Of a stretch of 64,000 nucleotides of DNA, positions 26,787 to 35,371 are shown one piece after another. Source of the DNA: an uncultured Eubacteriales bacterium (lineage in GTDB: Bacteria > Bacillota > Clostridia > Christensenellales > Borkfalkiaceae); NCBI GenBank assembly GCA_958421945.1, contig CATZMZ010000003.1:115261-179260 (forward strand), read 5' to 3'. Both the position numbers and the translations under genes were made by a program. Position 1 is the first letter of the stretch, and each line of letters opens with the position of its first letter. The notes beneath the pieces were generated by a model. The model was not told the DNA's origin. It did no database searches and saw nothing but the letters and a program-made list of their open reading frames with translations.

Positions 26787-28157
26787 TTATACCTCCGCGA
26801 TTATTCCGTAATCGGCATAATCGAAAATTCTTGCGTTTTTATCCCTATTCACGGCAATCACCGCGTCCGCGCCCGTAATGGCGCAGGTATGCTGCACCGC
26901 GCCCGATATACCGAACGCCACGTAAATTTTCGGCGATACGGTTTTGCCCGTAAGCCCGACTTGCGTGGAATACGGCATTTTCCCGCTATCTGCCACCGCG
27001 CGCGAAGAGCAAAGTTCCGCGCCGTAACGCACGGCAAGCGCTCTGATCTTTTCTATCTTGTTTAAGCAGCCTTTCCCCACCGCAAAAATCACTTCGTTTT
27101 CGCCTGCCCGCGCCGTTTTCACCGTAGCAAACTTCATTTCGCTTCGGGCGACGATATCCGCCGTAACGTTGCCGCCCCGCGCGGGGCGCGTCATAATCAG
27201 TTCGCCGTTTTCCACACGGAACGAAATACAATCGGCGCACAGCCCCGCCCCCGTGATTGCGGCGACGCGCGCGGCAAGCGTTTTCAATTCTTCGGTATTT
27301 TCCCACAGCACGGTTGTCGCGCCTTGTTTCAGCAACTCTTCGGCTACCGTTTCGGGCGATTTTTCCGCCGCGTCAAATAAAACCGCTTTTTGCGCAACGC
27401 TTTCCGCCACCGATCCGATATTGCCCACGTAAAACGCTTGCGGCAATTTTTCGCCCGATGCCTGCAATTTTTCCTCTTTCCGCTTTTTATGCAACAGCGT
27501 TTCTATCAACTGCGAAAACTGCTCCATGGAAACGAAGGCGCAGCTTCTTCTTCCTACGGCGCTTTCGTACGATTGAATCACCCTTGTCGGCGAACCGACG
27601 AGTCCGCACAGCGACAAGTTTGCCGAAAGCGTCGCGGCGTTCCACGTTTCCACTTCTCCCGCCCCGGAAAAAATAGACGGGAAACGCAACGTTCTTATTT
27701 TTTCAAACGTGTACACTGTACCTTGCGAAAATTCACCGCGCACGCCGTCCCGCGTGCAGAATTTGTTCCCGTTTACTTCGATCACGCGCGTTATCAACGG
27801 ATATCCCAGCCTTTGCGCCAGCATGGGCGGCACCTGCGCCGTGTCGCCGTCTACGCTCTGCCTGCCGCAGAAAATAAAATCGGGTTGCAGCCGCCTGATC
27901 GCCGACGCCAGAATATAACTTGTCGCCTGCGTGTCGCTTCCCGCAAACGCGGGATCGGATAACAGTACCGCATTTACGCCCAGCCGCGTAAGCGATTTTA
28001 ACTTTTCTTTCACGCTTACGGGCGCCATTGCCACAACGATTACGTCGCCGCCCGTTTGCGCCGCACATTCCAACGCACATTCCAACGCCGCGCCGTCGAA
28101 CGGATTGAGTTCTCCCTGAAAGTATTTCAGAGTAACTACGATTTTGCTATTGTTCAT
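26787..28157 (-). CDS. Fused electron-transfer flavoprotein (EtfB-EtfA in one chain)
   Basis: A 456-residue fusion. Residues 1 to about 215 are EtfB/FixA-like (LNPFDGAALECALE; CGRQSVDGDTAQVPPMLAQRL at 97-117, the nucleotide-binding signature). Residues of about 240-456 are EtfA/FixB-like, ending in the FAD domain: SSRAVADSGKMPYSTQVGL (384-402), TGKTVSPKIYVAFGISGAVQH and NARIFDYADYGIIAEV. Separate EtfB plus EtfA usually total about 580 residues, so the fusion is compact, with a shortened EtfA domain I. ETFs carry electrons from acyl-CoA or 2-hydroxyacid dehydrogenases, or bifurcate them. Here partners are the FAD dehydrogenase and Fe-S protein of the same operon. It overlaps the FGGY gene by 11 bases. 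Confidence 0.88.
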   Translation of the reverse strand: MNNSKIVVTLKYFQGELNPFDGAALECALECAAQTGGDVIVVAMAPVSVKEKLKSLTRLGVNAVLLSDPAFAGSDTQATSYILASAIRRLQPDFIFCGRQSVDGDTAQVPPMLAQRLGYPLITRVIEVNGNKFCTRDGVRGEFSQGTVYTFEKIRTLRFPSIFSGAGEVETWNAATLSANLSLCGLVGSPTRVIQSYESAVGRRSCAFVSMEQFSQLIETLLHKKRKEEKLQASGEKLPQAFYVGNIGSVAESVAQKAVLFDAAEKSPETVAEELLKQGATTVLWENTEELKTLAARVAAITGAGLCADCISFRVENGELIMTRPARGGNVTADIVARSEMKFATVKTARAGENEVIFAVGKGCLNKIEKIRALAVRYGAELCSSRAVADSGKMPYSTQVGLTGKTVSPKIYVAFGISGAVQHTCAITGADAVIAVNRDKNARIFDYADYGIIAEV

Positions 28158-29607
28158 GGCAAAGTTCCGTTAAAAACGCGGCGATCTTTTTGTATTTTAC
28201 AAACAGTTTCGCGTATTGTTCCGTATTTTTCGCAACGGGAATCGTTCTTCCCGTCTCTTTTTTGCAAACCGCGCTCGCCTCGTCGAAGTCCTTGAAAAAT
28301 CCCGCGTAAATCCCCGCGCACATCGCCGAGCCGAAAGACGAATCGTTGTTCTCCGTCTGAATCAGCGTAAGATCGAGCGCGTCCGCCACAATCTGTCGCC
28401 ACACCGCGCTCTTTGCGCCGCCTCCGATCACATACGCCGTTTGCCCCGTCTTAACGCCCTTTCCGTTTAAATACGTAATGCAATCCAAAAGGCTGAACGC
28501 CACGCCTTCCATCACCGCGCGCACGAAATGCGCCTTGGTATGCGCCGCGCTCAACCCCGTAAAACCGCCGCGAAGTGTGGGATTGCCGTACGGCGTGAGT
28601 TCGCCCGTAAGGTAAGGGTGAAACATAAGTCCGTCCGCGCCGACGGGCACTGTTTCCGCCGCCGCGCTGAATTCCTCGAACGTGCCGCCGAACGTATCGC
28701 GCAGCCACCTTAGCGAAGCCGCGCACGATTTAGTGGCGCTGCCGGGATAATACAGTCCCTCTTTTAAATGCGAATAGTTGATGACGTTTTTATCGGGCGC
28801 GTACGTATCGGAAACCACGCAGATCCGCCCCGCCGTGGCGAGTTTCAACGTGGTATCTTTTTTGTTTACGCCGCCCGCCGCAAAAACTTCCATCGCCGTA
28901 TCGGTAGACCCGCAGATCACCTCGGTTCGCCCGGATAAGCCCGTATCGCGCGCCGCACTTTCGCACACATGCCCCGCAAGCGTTAAAGGAGAAACCACCT
29001 TGGGCATATTTTCGCGCGTCAGCCCCGCAAGCGAAAGTAACGTTTCGTCCCACTGCCGCTTATCGAAATCGAACAGCATACTGCCTTGCGCCTCGATATA
29101 ATCGGTGATAAAATCGCCCGTAAAACGTCCGCGGACGTAATCTTTGGCAAACGTAATGCGCTTTGCCTTCGCATACGCCTGCGGAAAGTTGTTTTTAACG
29201 TACATCAGTTCGGGCAACGACCATATGGTATCCGCTTTGTGCTTGCATTTTTTAAATATTTGCTCGCCGTAACGCAGCTCTAACTCGTGTACTTCGTTTA
29301 CGCAACGGGTGTCCGTCCAATATACGGAATTGCACACGGGTTCGCCGTTTTCGTTTAATAATACGGCGGTATGCGTCGCCGCGTCGAAACAGAGGCACTT
29401 CACCTCCTCGGCGTTCACGCCGCTAAGCACCGCGCGTATATTCCGGCAGGCGGCTTTATACCAATCTTCGGGATTCTGCTCCGCTTTACCGCCCGCGCCG
29501 TAATACGTGGGATATTCCGAAACGGCGGTTGCCACCGCTTCTCCTTTTTCGTTCAGCAGCGTGGCTTTGCTTGCGCCGCCGCCGAAATCCACTCCGAGTA
29601 CGTACAT
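28147..29607 (-). CDS. FGGY-family carbohydrate kinase
   Basis: A 486-residue kinase of the FGGY family (xylulo-, rhamnulo-, fuculo- and glycerol kinases). The N-terminal phosphate-1 loop is GVDFGGGASKATLLNEKG, followed by VYWTDTRCVNEV, and the C-terminal domain has YVIGGGAKSAVWRQIVADAL, which binds ATP. The length is typical of xylulokinase and fuculokinase. In the operon it lies between DUF4867 (20-base gap) and the flavoprotein gene (11-base overlap), consistent with phosphorylation of the ketose made by the isomerase. Subtype cannot be settled. RBS ACGGAG. Confidence 0.9.
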   Translation of the reverse strand: MYVLGVDFGGGASKATLLNEKGEAVATAVSEYPTYYGAGGKAEQNPEDWYKAACRNIRAVLSGVNAEEVKCLCFDAATHTAVLLNENGEPVCNSVYWTDTRCVNEVHELELRYGEQIFKKCKHKADTIWSLPELMYVKNNFPQAYAKAKRITFAKDYVRGRFTGDFITDYIEAQGSMLFDFDKRQWDETLLSLAGLTRENMPKVVSPLTLAGHVCESAARDTGLSGRTEVICGSTDTAMEVFAAGGVNKKDTTLKLATAGRICVVSDTYAPDKNVINYSHLKEGLYYPGSATKSCAASLRWLRDTFGGTFEEFSAAAETVPVGADGLMFHPYLTGELTPYGNPTLRGGFTGLSAAHTKAHFVRAVMEGVAFSLLDCITYLNGKGVKTGQTAYVIGGGAKSAVWRQIVADALDLTLIQTENNDSSFGSAMCAGIYAGFFKDFDEASAVCKKETGRTIPVAKNTEQYAKLFVKYKKIAAFLTELCHEQ

Positions 29608-29627
29608 AACGCTTTTTCTCCGTAAAT

Positions 29628-30239
29628 TTACCGCACCTTGATATTTTCGCCCGTAATCGCCGCCACTCTGCCAAGATCCGTCTGCTTTTTACATTCGGGG
29701 TGACAAATCAGCCATTTATTGCGCGCCACAAGTTTTTTATCGCCGCTCGCCCGCGTAAGCGGCGTATTCGTGCCGCGCGGCAGTATCACAACGTTTTTAA
29801 ACACGCCGCCGCAAGGCAATACGGGGCAGAAATGCAAAGACGTCTGAAAAATTTCCACGCTTTCGCCCTGTTTTACCAAAAACGCCTTGATATTTTTCGT
29901 ATCGAAAACGCCGTCTTGCATATCGCGCATATCGCCGAGGAGCAAAATCATATCTTCCAAAGCGCAGTGCACCTCGGAAGATTTATGCCATTCCAACGCG
30001 TTCAGCGTATCGTTTCTGCCCCAGCAATAGCCGATCTGCACGTCCATATCCCCGAAAAACGCGCGGTAATATGCAAGCGCCTCTTCCGTTTCAAACGCGG
30101 GAACGCTTGCCAGATACGAACAACCGCTTTCCGGCACGTTTATATTTTTCGCGCCGTTTTCAAACAGTTCGGAAAACGGATTTTCCACCGCCCGCCCGAA
30201 CGTTTTAAATTGTTTATCGTGAACAGAATAAATTTTCAT
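29628..30239 (-). CDS. DUF4867-family protein
   Basis: A 203-residue protein matching the DUF4867 pattern by recollection of the family: KIYSVHDKQFKTFGR at the N terminus, GYCWGRNDTLNALEWHKSSEV in the middle (with possible metal-binding His and Glu), then LGDMRDMQDG and FKNVVILPRGTNTPL. The family occurs with sugar isomerase, kinase and aldolase genes and is suspected to have a cupin-like fold and an isomerase or mutarotase role; no function is demonstrated here. It starts behind AGAGG, preceded by about 460 bases of gene remnants that separate it from the IolB-like gene. Confidence 0.65.
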   Translation of the reverse strand: MKIYSVHDKQFKTFGRAVENPFSELFENGAKNINVPESGCSYLASVPAFETEEALAYYRAFFGDMDVQIGYCWGRNDTLNALEWHKSSEVHCALEDMILLLGDMRDMQDGVFDTKNIKAFLVKQGESVEIFQTSLHFCPVLPCGGVFKNVVILPRGTNTPLTRASGDKKLVARNKWLICHPECKKQTDLGRVAAITGENIKVR

Positions 30240-30310
30240 ATTTGCCTCTTTTTTAACTTAAACGTTACCGTGGACATATACGGGAGCGGCCGTTCTACGC
30301 ATACCGTATC

Positions 30311-30439
30311 TCACGTCCGTTCGAATTCTGCTTCTCTATCTTTTCCGTCTTTATCCACGGAAATAATTGTATAGAAAGCAACGCCTTTGATGAAAAATTC
30401 CGTTTTTTCAAAATTTTCCAACGTTCCGTTTACAAGCAT
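30311..30439 (-). pseudogene. Short frame in the operon's relic spacer
   Basis: A 42-codon frame (MLVNGTLENF...ISVDKDGKDREAEFE) with no convincing ribosome binding site, between the larger remnant (30450-30686) and DUF4867. It may be the decayed 3' end of the same lost gene. Not recognised. Confidence 0.3.
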
Positions 30440-30449
30440 TACCACACTT

Positions 30450-30686
30450 TCATTTTTCCCGTACTAAATATACGGAGGCGTCTTTAATAACTTTCACCCA
30501 CGGTTTGATCTCTTCTATCGTAACGTGACCGAGAAACCATTCCTCTGCCGTGGTTAAAAACATTACGTTGGTAAACCCGAACTTTTTACAATGCGAAACA
30601 AGTCCTTGAATACGCTCGTTCGCATATTCGTCGGGAGCAATTTGTATTCGTTAGCAATTTTAAAATTTTGAAAAATCGCTTTTCAT
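30450..30686 (-). pseudogene. Frameshifted gene remnant inside the catabolic operon
   Basis: ATG 30686 with GGAG upstream reads MKSDFSKF and stops in a homopolymer-rich stretch. A long coding-like block follows in another frame (APDEYANERIQGLVSHCKKF, then NVMFLTTAEEWFLGHV and EEIKPWVKVIKD) to a stop at 30450. The conserved look suggests a recent loss by small indels. The family is not identified; the Ala-Pro-Asp-Glu-Tyr and TTAEEW motifs recall sugar-active TIM-barrel proteins, without certainty. Confidence 0.5.
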
Positions 30687-30701
30687 CAAATCGCTCCGTT
30701 T

Positions 30702-31490
30702 TTAATTGTTTATCCACTTATGTTCTTCGTCGGGCGAGCTCAACAGACCGCGGCGAGGTCCAGCCATAATCCACAAGCAATAATTTTTATAACCGGGCGC
30801 AACGGTAAAGGGGTGATACCCCTTGGGCACTTCCACCAGATCCCCCGTTTTTACGCGGTAGGTTTCGTCGATTTCTCCGTCTTTGGTATATACCGATTGA
30901 AAGCCGAACCCCTGCGGTTTATCGAACTCGAAATAGTAGATTTCGTCTAAAAACGCTTCTTTGCCGTTCTCCACGTCGTGCTTGTGCGGCGGATAGCTCG
31001 CCCAGCTTCCGTTTTCCACCCAGAATTCGCCGATATAAAGAAGGTTTGCCTCGTCCTGTTCGGTGAAATTAATCGCAACGTCGCGCACGTAAGCTCCCTT
31101 GCCGAACGTTTTCATCGGCAAACTCTCCCCCGCGATATGCTTTGCCGGATAGTATTTTTCCGCAGGCGCTTTGCAAACGGCGATTTTCACGTCGCCGCCC
31201 TTGCCCGTCACGGTGAAATCGGTATCCTTGCCGATATATACGGCGTCCGCCGCGCCGTCAAACACGTTCTTTCTTTTTCCTACGCCGTCAAACGCAAACC
31301 CTTCGCCTTTTACCGAGCACGTTCCGCACAAAATAATCAATACGAATTCTTTGCCCGTTTCGTGCACGGTAAAACTCTGCCCGTCCGCGAGCTTTAAAAA
31401 GTCCAACTCTTCAAAGGTCAACGGACTGTTTCTGTCCGTTACCACGCGCGTATACCCGTATTGTTCTTTATAAGATTTTTTTAAATTCAT
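30702..31490 (-). CDS. IolB/KduI-like isomerase (5-deoxy-glucuronate isomerase family)
   Basis: A 262-residue bicupin. Motifs of the family are the metal-binding SYPPHKHDVENG...LDEIYYFEFDKPQGFGFQ (about 170-205) and VPKGYHPFTVAPGYKNYCLWIMAG (about 220-245). In inositol catabolism the enzyme converts 5-deoxy-glucuronate to 2-deoxy-5-keto-gluconate; KduI acts on 5-keto-4-deoxyuronate. No other myo-inositol genes are present, so it probably serves a different deoxy-sugar acid here. It starts 8 bases after the Fe-S protein gene with RBS TGAGGTGA, so it is in the same operon. Confidence 0.85.
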   Translation of the reverse strand: MNLKKSYKEQYGYTRVVTDRNSPLTFEELDFLKLADGQSFTVHETGKEFVLIILCGTCSVKGEGFAFDGVGKRKNVFDGAADAVYIGKDTDFTVTGKGGDVKIAVCKAPAEKYYPAKHIAGESLPMKTFGKGAYVRDVAINFTEQDEANLLYIGEFWVENGSWASYPPHKHDVENGKEAFLDEIYYFEFDKPQGFGFQSVYTKDGEIDETYRVKTGDLVEVPKGYHPFTVAPGYKNYCLWIMAGPRRGLLSSPDEEHKWINN

Positions 31491-31498
31491 GACTCACC

Positions 31499-32575
31499 TC
31501 AAAGATTTTCCATCAGCATTTCTTCCACGGAAATCACGCGATACCCCTGCGGCGCAGTCGCTTTCAACGCAACGTATTCCGCGGGACTTTCCGTAACCAG
31601 CGTTTTGCAACCCATGTTTTCGGCGTTCTTCCACCTGTCTTTCGCCACCTTAGTCATTACGTCGGGCATATACTGCGCCATAATCGGCTGCGCCGCCGCG
31701 TTCGCCTCTTTGCCGATTAAAAGCATCTCTTTGTTTACGCCGACTTTGTCTATCAGTTTTCTGCCCGTTTCGCAATCGTCGAGTTCGCGCGCGTATGCGT
31801 AATGATCTTGCAACGAGTATTCGTTTGCCGATTTTTTCACTTTCATTTTACCACTTTCGATTAATGAAAGCAAGTATTCGTTAAATCCGACGACTTTCGC
31901 CGTGATTTCTATGCCCCATTCCTTGTATTCGTGAAGTATCAGGCTTAAATCTGCGGGATCGTACACGATCACCGTTTTATATTTATTCATATCTTCGGCG
32001 CATTTTTTCGCCACGTTCTGCGTTTCCTGCGTTCTGCCCGTCAAAAACCAAAGCGCCGCACCGGAATCCTGCTCTTTCGTAAGGCTTACTTTCACACCTA
32101 CTTTCTTCAAAAGCGCAACGGCGTTCTTTACGCTTTCGGGAGAGTTATATAAAGCGGTGTCGCCTACGAACAACAGCGTTTCGCTGCAAGTATTATACAG
32201 TTCGTCAAGGCATTTGCATACTTCTTGCCCGTACACGCTGCCCGTCTTTTGGTATTTATCAAGCAACGCGGCGATATACGCGGGTGTTTCGCCGTTTAAA
32301 ACGATTTCCGTTTTCAGTTCCTGAATAAAAACTTTCGGATCCCACCCCGTAACGCAGTTGTTCGTACACGCGCCGCAAAGCGTACATTCGTATACGTTAT
32401 CCGCAATTTCTTTCAACGCGGCTGCACCGCGCACCACAAGCGACGCGCCCAAAGCGCGCGCACGCGCCGTGTTCCGCTCCTGCCCCGTGGCGTTGCCTAT
32501 GGGGCAAACGTGGCGGCACATCCAGCAAAATCTGCAATTATCTATGATATTTTTGGCTTTTTCCGTGATATTCAT
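31499..32575 (-). CDS. Two-cluster Fe-S protein (GlcF/HdrD-like), partner of the FAD dehydrogenase
   Basis: A 358-residue soluble Fe-S protein. Two ferredoxin-type motifs sit near the N terminus: Cys14, 17, 20, 24 and Cys64, 67, 70, 74 (CxxCxxCxxxC), ligands for two [4Fe-4S] clusters. The remaining about 280 residues resemble the GlcF/LutA C-terminal domain, but the CCG repeats typical of that domain are not seen, so the second half is divergent. It presumably passes electrons between the FAD enzyme encoded just upstream (19-base gap) and the fused flavoprotein. RBS TAGGAG. Confidence 0.85.
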   Translation of the reverse strand: MNITEKAKNIIDNCRFCWMCRHVCPIGNATGQERNTARARALGASLVVRGAAALKEIADNVYECTLCGACTNNCVTGWDPKVFIQELKTEIVLNGETPAYIAALLDKYQKTGSVYGQEVCKCLDELYNTCSETLLFVGDTALYNSPESVKNAVALLKKVGVKVSLTKEQDSGAALWFLTGRTQETQNVAKKCAEDMNKYKTVIVYDPADLSLILHEYKEWGIEITAKVVGFNEYLLSLIESGKMKVKKSANEYSLQDHYAYARELDDCETGRKLIDKVGVNKEMLLIGKEANAAAQPIMAQYMPDVMTKVAKDRWKNAENMGCKTLVTESPAEYVALKATAPQGYRVISVEEMLMENL

Positions 32576-32594
32576 ATCGTTGTTTCTCCTATAA

Positions 32595-34019
32595 TTACAA
32601 TCCGAGTTTAAACGGGTTCATAATGCCGTTGGGATCAAGCGATTTTTTCAAGCTTTCGAACACCTGCATGGCGGGGCCGTACTGCTCTTTCATCAGTCTG
32701 CCCAGTTTCATACCCACGCCGTGATGATCGTTCACCACGCCGCCGTTGGCAATCGCCGTACGCACACCCAGCGTCCAGATAGCGTTGTGCAGGCGCATTG
32801 CCTCTGCGGGATCTTTCGGCACGTCTTTGCCGTCGATGATAAAGCGATCGTAAATCATACAGCCCCATTCGTACCAATGCGAGAAGTGCGCGATAAACCG
32901 CGCCTGCGGAAAGTTGGTTTCCACCGCTTTTTTCATCGCCCAATAGATCTTTTCGATTTTATCGTACGGCGCGATGGTATCCATCGTTCCGAACATCTGC
33001 GGCAGATCCATCATGTTGCCGGGATAGAAGAAGGTAATCTTCTCTTTCCACCACTTTTCGCCGTATTCGCTGCCCAAATCCTCCGCACCGTACTTTTTAA
33101 ACGTGTCTAAAAGTATTTTTTCTTCCACGTCCACAAGTTCTTTCACGCCCTCGTACGCCACGTTCATAAACGCGCCCGGCTTTTCCACGCCCACGATTTT
33201 TTTAATCAGGGTGGAAGTTTCCGCGTTATCGTACAAGCGCATTACCGATGGCTTGAATTTCTGCAGAATTTCTCTGCTCGCCTGAAACGCCGAGGACATA
33301 TCCCTGAACAAAAATCCGCGGAAACGCCGCACTTCGGGCTGTTCGTAAATGCGGATCTGCGCTTTGGTGATAATTCCCAATGTCCCTTCGCTGCCTATGA
33401 AAATCTGATTCAAATCGGGCCCTGCCGCGTGCTTGGGCGCAGACGACGTATTGATAATATCGCCGTTTGGAAGCACAACCTCCATTTGCAAAACCATATC
33501 GTCGATCTTGCCGTATTTGGTGGATACCACGCCTATGCCGCGATGCGCTAAAAAGCCGCCCACCGTAGAACAGGTAAGCGAAGAGGGATAGTGCATGGTG
33601 GCGTATCCCTTTTCGTTCGCCGCCCATTCAATATGCTTATATATCGCGCCCGCGCCGCATTCTATGTACATGCTCTGCGTGTTTACTTCGTATATCTCGT
33701 TCATGCGCTTGGTATCCAGCAAAATACCGCCGCAAAGCGGAATCGCGCCGCCTTGCGTTCCTCCACCGCCGCCCCATACCGTAACGGGAATTTTATAATA
33801 GTTGGCGATTTTCACCACTTTCGAAGTTTCCCGCGCGTCTTTGGGCGAAACGATAAAATCCGCCTGCGGCATTTTTCTGCCTCTGTCCGCCCACATTCTG
33901 GAAAGCCAGAAGTAATCCACGCTGTGAGTTACTTTATCGATCTCTTTCACCGAACAGTTTTCTCTGCCCACCGCGTCTTCAAGTTCCGTTAAAATTTGCG
34001 TAAACAAAAAATCGTTCAT
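32595..34019 (-). CDS. FAD-linked 2-hydroxyacid dehydrogenase (GlcD/D-LDH, VAO family)
   Basis: 474 residues from ATG 34019, which has AGAGGTG upstream; an in-frame GTG at 34025 overlaps that site. The PCMH-type FAD-binding domain (about 40-215) has VTVWGGGGGTQGGAIP, the SSLTCSTVGGFLAHRGIG stretch and FIGSEGTLGIIT. The C-terminal FAD-oxidase domain ends SLDPNGIMNPFKLGL, with HHGVG before it. The family oxidises lactate, glycolate or longer 2-hydroxyacids. With the Fe-S protein and ETF fusion it resembles the electron-confurcating lactate dehydrogenase complex of acetogens, here probably for a hydroxy acid formed in the sugar route. First gene of the operon. Confidence 0.88.
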   Translation of the reverse strand: MNDFLFTQILTELEDAVGRENCSVKEIDKVTHSVDYFWLSRMWADRGRKMPQADFIVSPKDARETSKVVKIANYYKIPVTVWGGGGGTQGGAIPLCGGILLDTKRMNEIYEVNTQSMYIECGAGAIYKHIEWAANEKGYATMHYPSSLTCSTVGGFLAHRGIGVVSTKYGKIDDMVLQMEVVLPNGDIINTSSAPKHAAGPDLNQIFIGSEGTLGIITKAQIRIYEQPEVRRFRGFLFRDMSSAFQASREILQKFKPSVMRLYDNAETSTLIKKIVGVEKPGAFMNVAYEGVKELVDVEEKILLDTFKKYGAEDLGSEYGEKWWKEKITFFYPGNMMDLPQMFGTMDTIAPYDKIEKIYWAMKKAVETNFPQARFIAHFSHWYEWGCMIYDRFIIDGKDVPKDPAEAMRLHNAIWTLGVRTAIANGGVVNDHHGVGMKLGRLMKEQYGPAMQVFESLKKSLDPNGIMNPFKLGL

Positions 34020-34038
34020 ATACACCTCTTGCGATTTG

Positions 34039-34071
34039 TGAAAACGGTTTTTATTTTTATATGCGTTTTCA
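34039..34071. promoter_or_regulatory. Inverted repeat operator candidate in the catabolic operon leader
   Basis: TGAAAACG (34039-34046) and CGTTTTCA (34064-34071) form an inverted pair with a 17-base gap, just downstream of the expected operon transcript start. A third CGTTTTCA (34157-34164) lies between the -35 and -10 boxes of the divergent regulator gene. Binding by the adjacent MurR/RpiR protein is inferred. Confidence 0.55.
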
Positions 34072-34079
34072 TTGTTTAC

Positions 34080-34108
34080 ATTCTATCATATCTGAAAATA
34101 AATTTCAA
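34080..34108 (-). promoter_or_regulatory. Promoter of the catabolic operon
   Basis: On the minus strand TTGAAA (34108-34103), a 17-base spacer and TAGAAT (34085-34080). Transcription would start near 34073 and give a leader of about 55 bases before ATG 34019. Confidence 0.6.
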
Positions 34109-34146
34109 GCGTTTCGCGCCGGTTTTTTACATTTTTTCGGTATTGT

Positions 34147-34175
34147 TTGACAACGCCGTTTTCATTTGATATACT
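34147..34175 (+). promoter_or_regulatory. Promoter of the MurR/RpiR-type gene, with operator copy in the spacer
   Basis: TTGACA (34147-34152), a 17-base spacer and TATACT (34170-34175). The spacer holds CGTTTTCA (34157-34164), the half-site also found in the operon leader, which fits autoregulation. Confidence 0.7.
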
Positions 34176-34212
34176 TGTATTATAAAAATCATTTTTATTT
34201 TCAAGAGGGCGT

Positions 34213-35046
34213 ATGGGAAAAACGATTTTGAACGTCAAGTCAAGATATAACGCGCTGGGCAAAACCGATAAAAAAATAGCCGATTTTTTAATGGGCAACC
34301 CGCAAAGCATTCTTACTCTTTACATTACGGATCTGGCAAAACGCTGCGGTACAAGCGAAGCGGCAATCGTTCGATTTGCCAAAAAAATGGGATTTTCGGG
34401 CTATCAGCAACTGAAACTTTCTCTCGCGCAGGAAGCGGATATGCACCCCGTAAGCGAGAATATCACCGAAAACGACAGCGCCTATGATGTTTTTTCCAAG
34501 GTGTGCGAAGATATTTTCTGCTCTTTGGAAAAGACGAAACGAGCCCTCGACGCAAAAAATCTGCAAACGTGTTGCGAAAAGATTTTATCCGCCGATAAAA
34601 TTTTAATCTGCGGACTGGGCAATTCCGCGTCCGTCGCCACCGACGCGGCGCATAAAATGCTGCGACTTGGGCTGAACGCCTGCGCGTATACCGATAATCA
34701 CATGCAGGCGATTGCGGCGGCACACGCCGCGAACAACAGCGTTTTTCTGGGAATATCCCATTCCGGGCAATCGAAAGACGTTGTTGAAGCAATGAAAATC
34801 GCGCGGGAACAAGGCGCGTTTTGCACCGCTTTGACAGGCGCGGAGAAATCCCCTTTACATAAAGCGGCAGATATTGTTTTACGCACCGTTTCCGACGAAA
34901 CCAACTACCGCATTTTAGGTCTTAGTTCGCGTATCGCGCAACTAGCGATAATCGACGCGGTCTATTCCTATCTCGTCTGCCATTTGCCGTTGGCGGAAAA
35001 TAAAATCGCCGCCACCGAAGCCGCCCTGCAAAACAAAAAAATCTGA
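34213..35046 (+). CDS. MurR/RpiR-family transcriptional regulator
   Basis: A 277-residue regulator with an N-terminal helix-turn-helix of the RpiR type (ITDLAKRCGTSEAAIVRFAKKMGFSGYQQLK, about 38-68) and a C-terminal SIS sugar-phosphate-binding domain (ILICGLGNSASVATDAAHKM; GISHSGQSKDVVEAMKIA). Such proteins repress or activate sugar operons in response to phosphorylated sugars. It is divergent from the catabolic operon, and shared half-sites in both promoters suggest it controls both. RBS AGAGGG. A bidirectional terminator follows 165 bases downstream. Confidence 0.92.
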   Translation: MGKTILNVKSRYNALGKTDKKIADFLMGNPQSILTLYITDLAKRCGTSEAAIVRFAKKMGFSGYQQLKLSLAQEADMHPVSENITENDSAYDVFSKVCEDIFCSLEKTKRALDAKNLQTCCEKILSADKILICGLGNSASVATDAAHKMLRLGLNACAYTDNHMQAIAAAHAANNSVFLGISHSGQSKDVVEAMKIAREQGAFCTALTGAEKSPLHKAADIVLRTVSDETNYRILGLSSRIAQLAIIDAVYSYLVCHLPLAENKIAATEAALQNKKI

Positions 35047-35210
35047 CAAACTTGTTCTCTCTTAAAAATTATTATAAAATTGTAGTAACCCTATCGAGCA
35101 AAGACGATATGTCGTAAGTTCAAGACCTGTTTTTCCGAAAAAAACGCCGAAATACAGCTGTCACATTCAAAGATTTTGTCCAACGACAAAAACACAAAAT
35201 AAGCATACAA

Positions 35211-35245
35211 AAAAGCACAAGATACGCGGGTATCTTGTGCTTTTT
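35211..35245 (+). terminator. Bidirectional terminator
   Basis: A perfect 15-base stem (35211-35225 with 35230-35244, core GCACAAGATAC/GTATCTTGTGC) with a 4-base loop, T-run on one side and A-run on the other, so it can stop the regulator transcript on plus and the decayed ATPase gene on minus. The region 35047-35210 holds nothing else recognisable. Confidence 0.85.
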
Positions 35246-35371
35246 GTCTGTTGTAGCTTTTTCGTACTACAAAGATGTCTTTGTTGTACGAAATAGCTGT
35301 GTTTATCTGCGATTTCGAGTTGTTTATTTTTTCGTTTTTTGCTCTTCATTTCCGAACTATTCAAATTCACA

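Noticed and set aside
23710..34000. Many long plus-strand frames of 60-224 codons opposite the catabolic operon
   Set aside because: They are Arg/His-rich shadows of GC-richer genes, lie fully inside well-identified genes and lack start signals.
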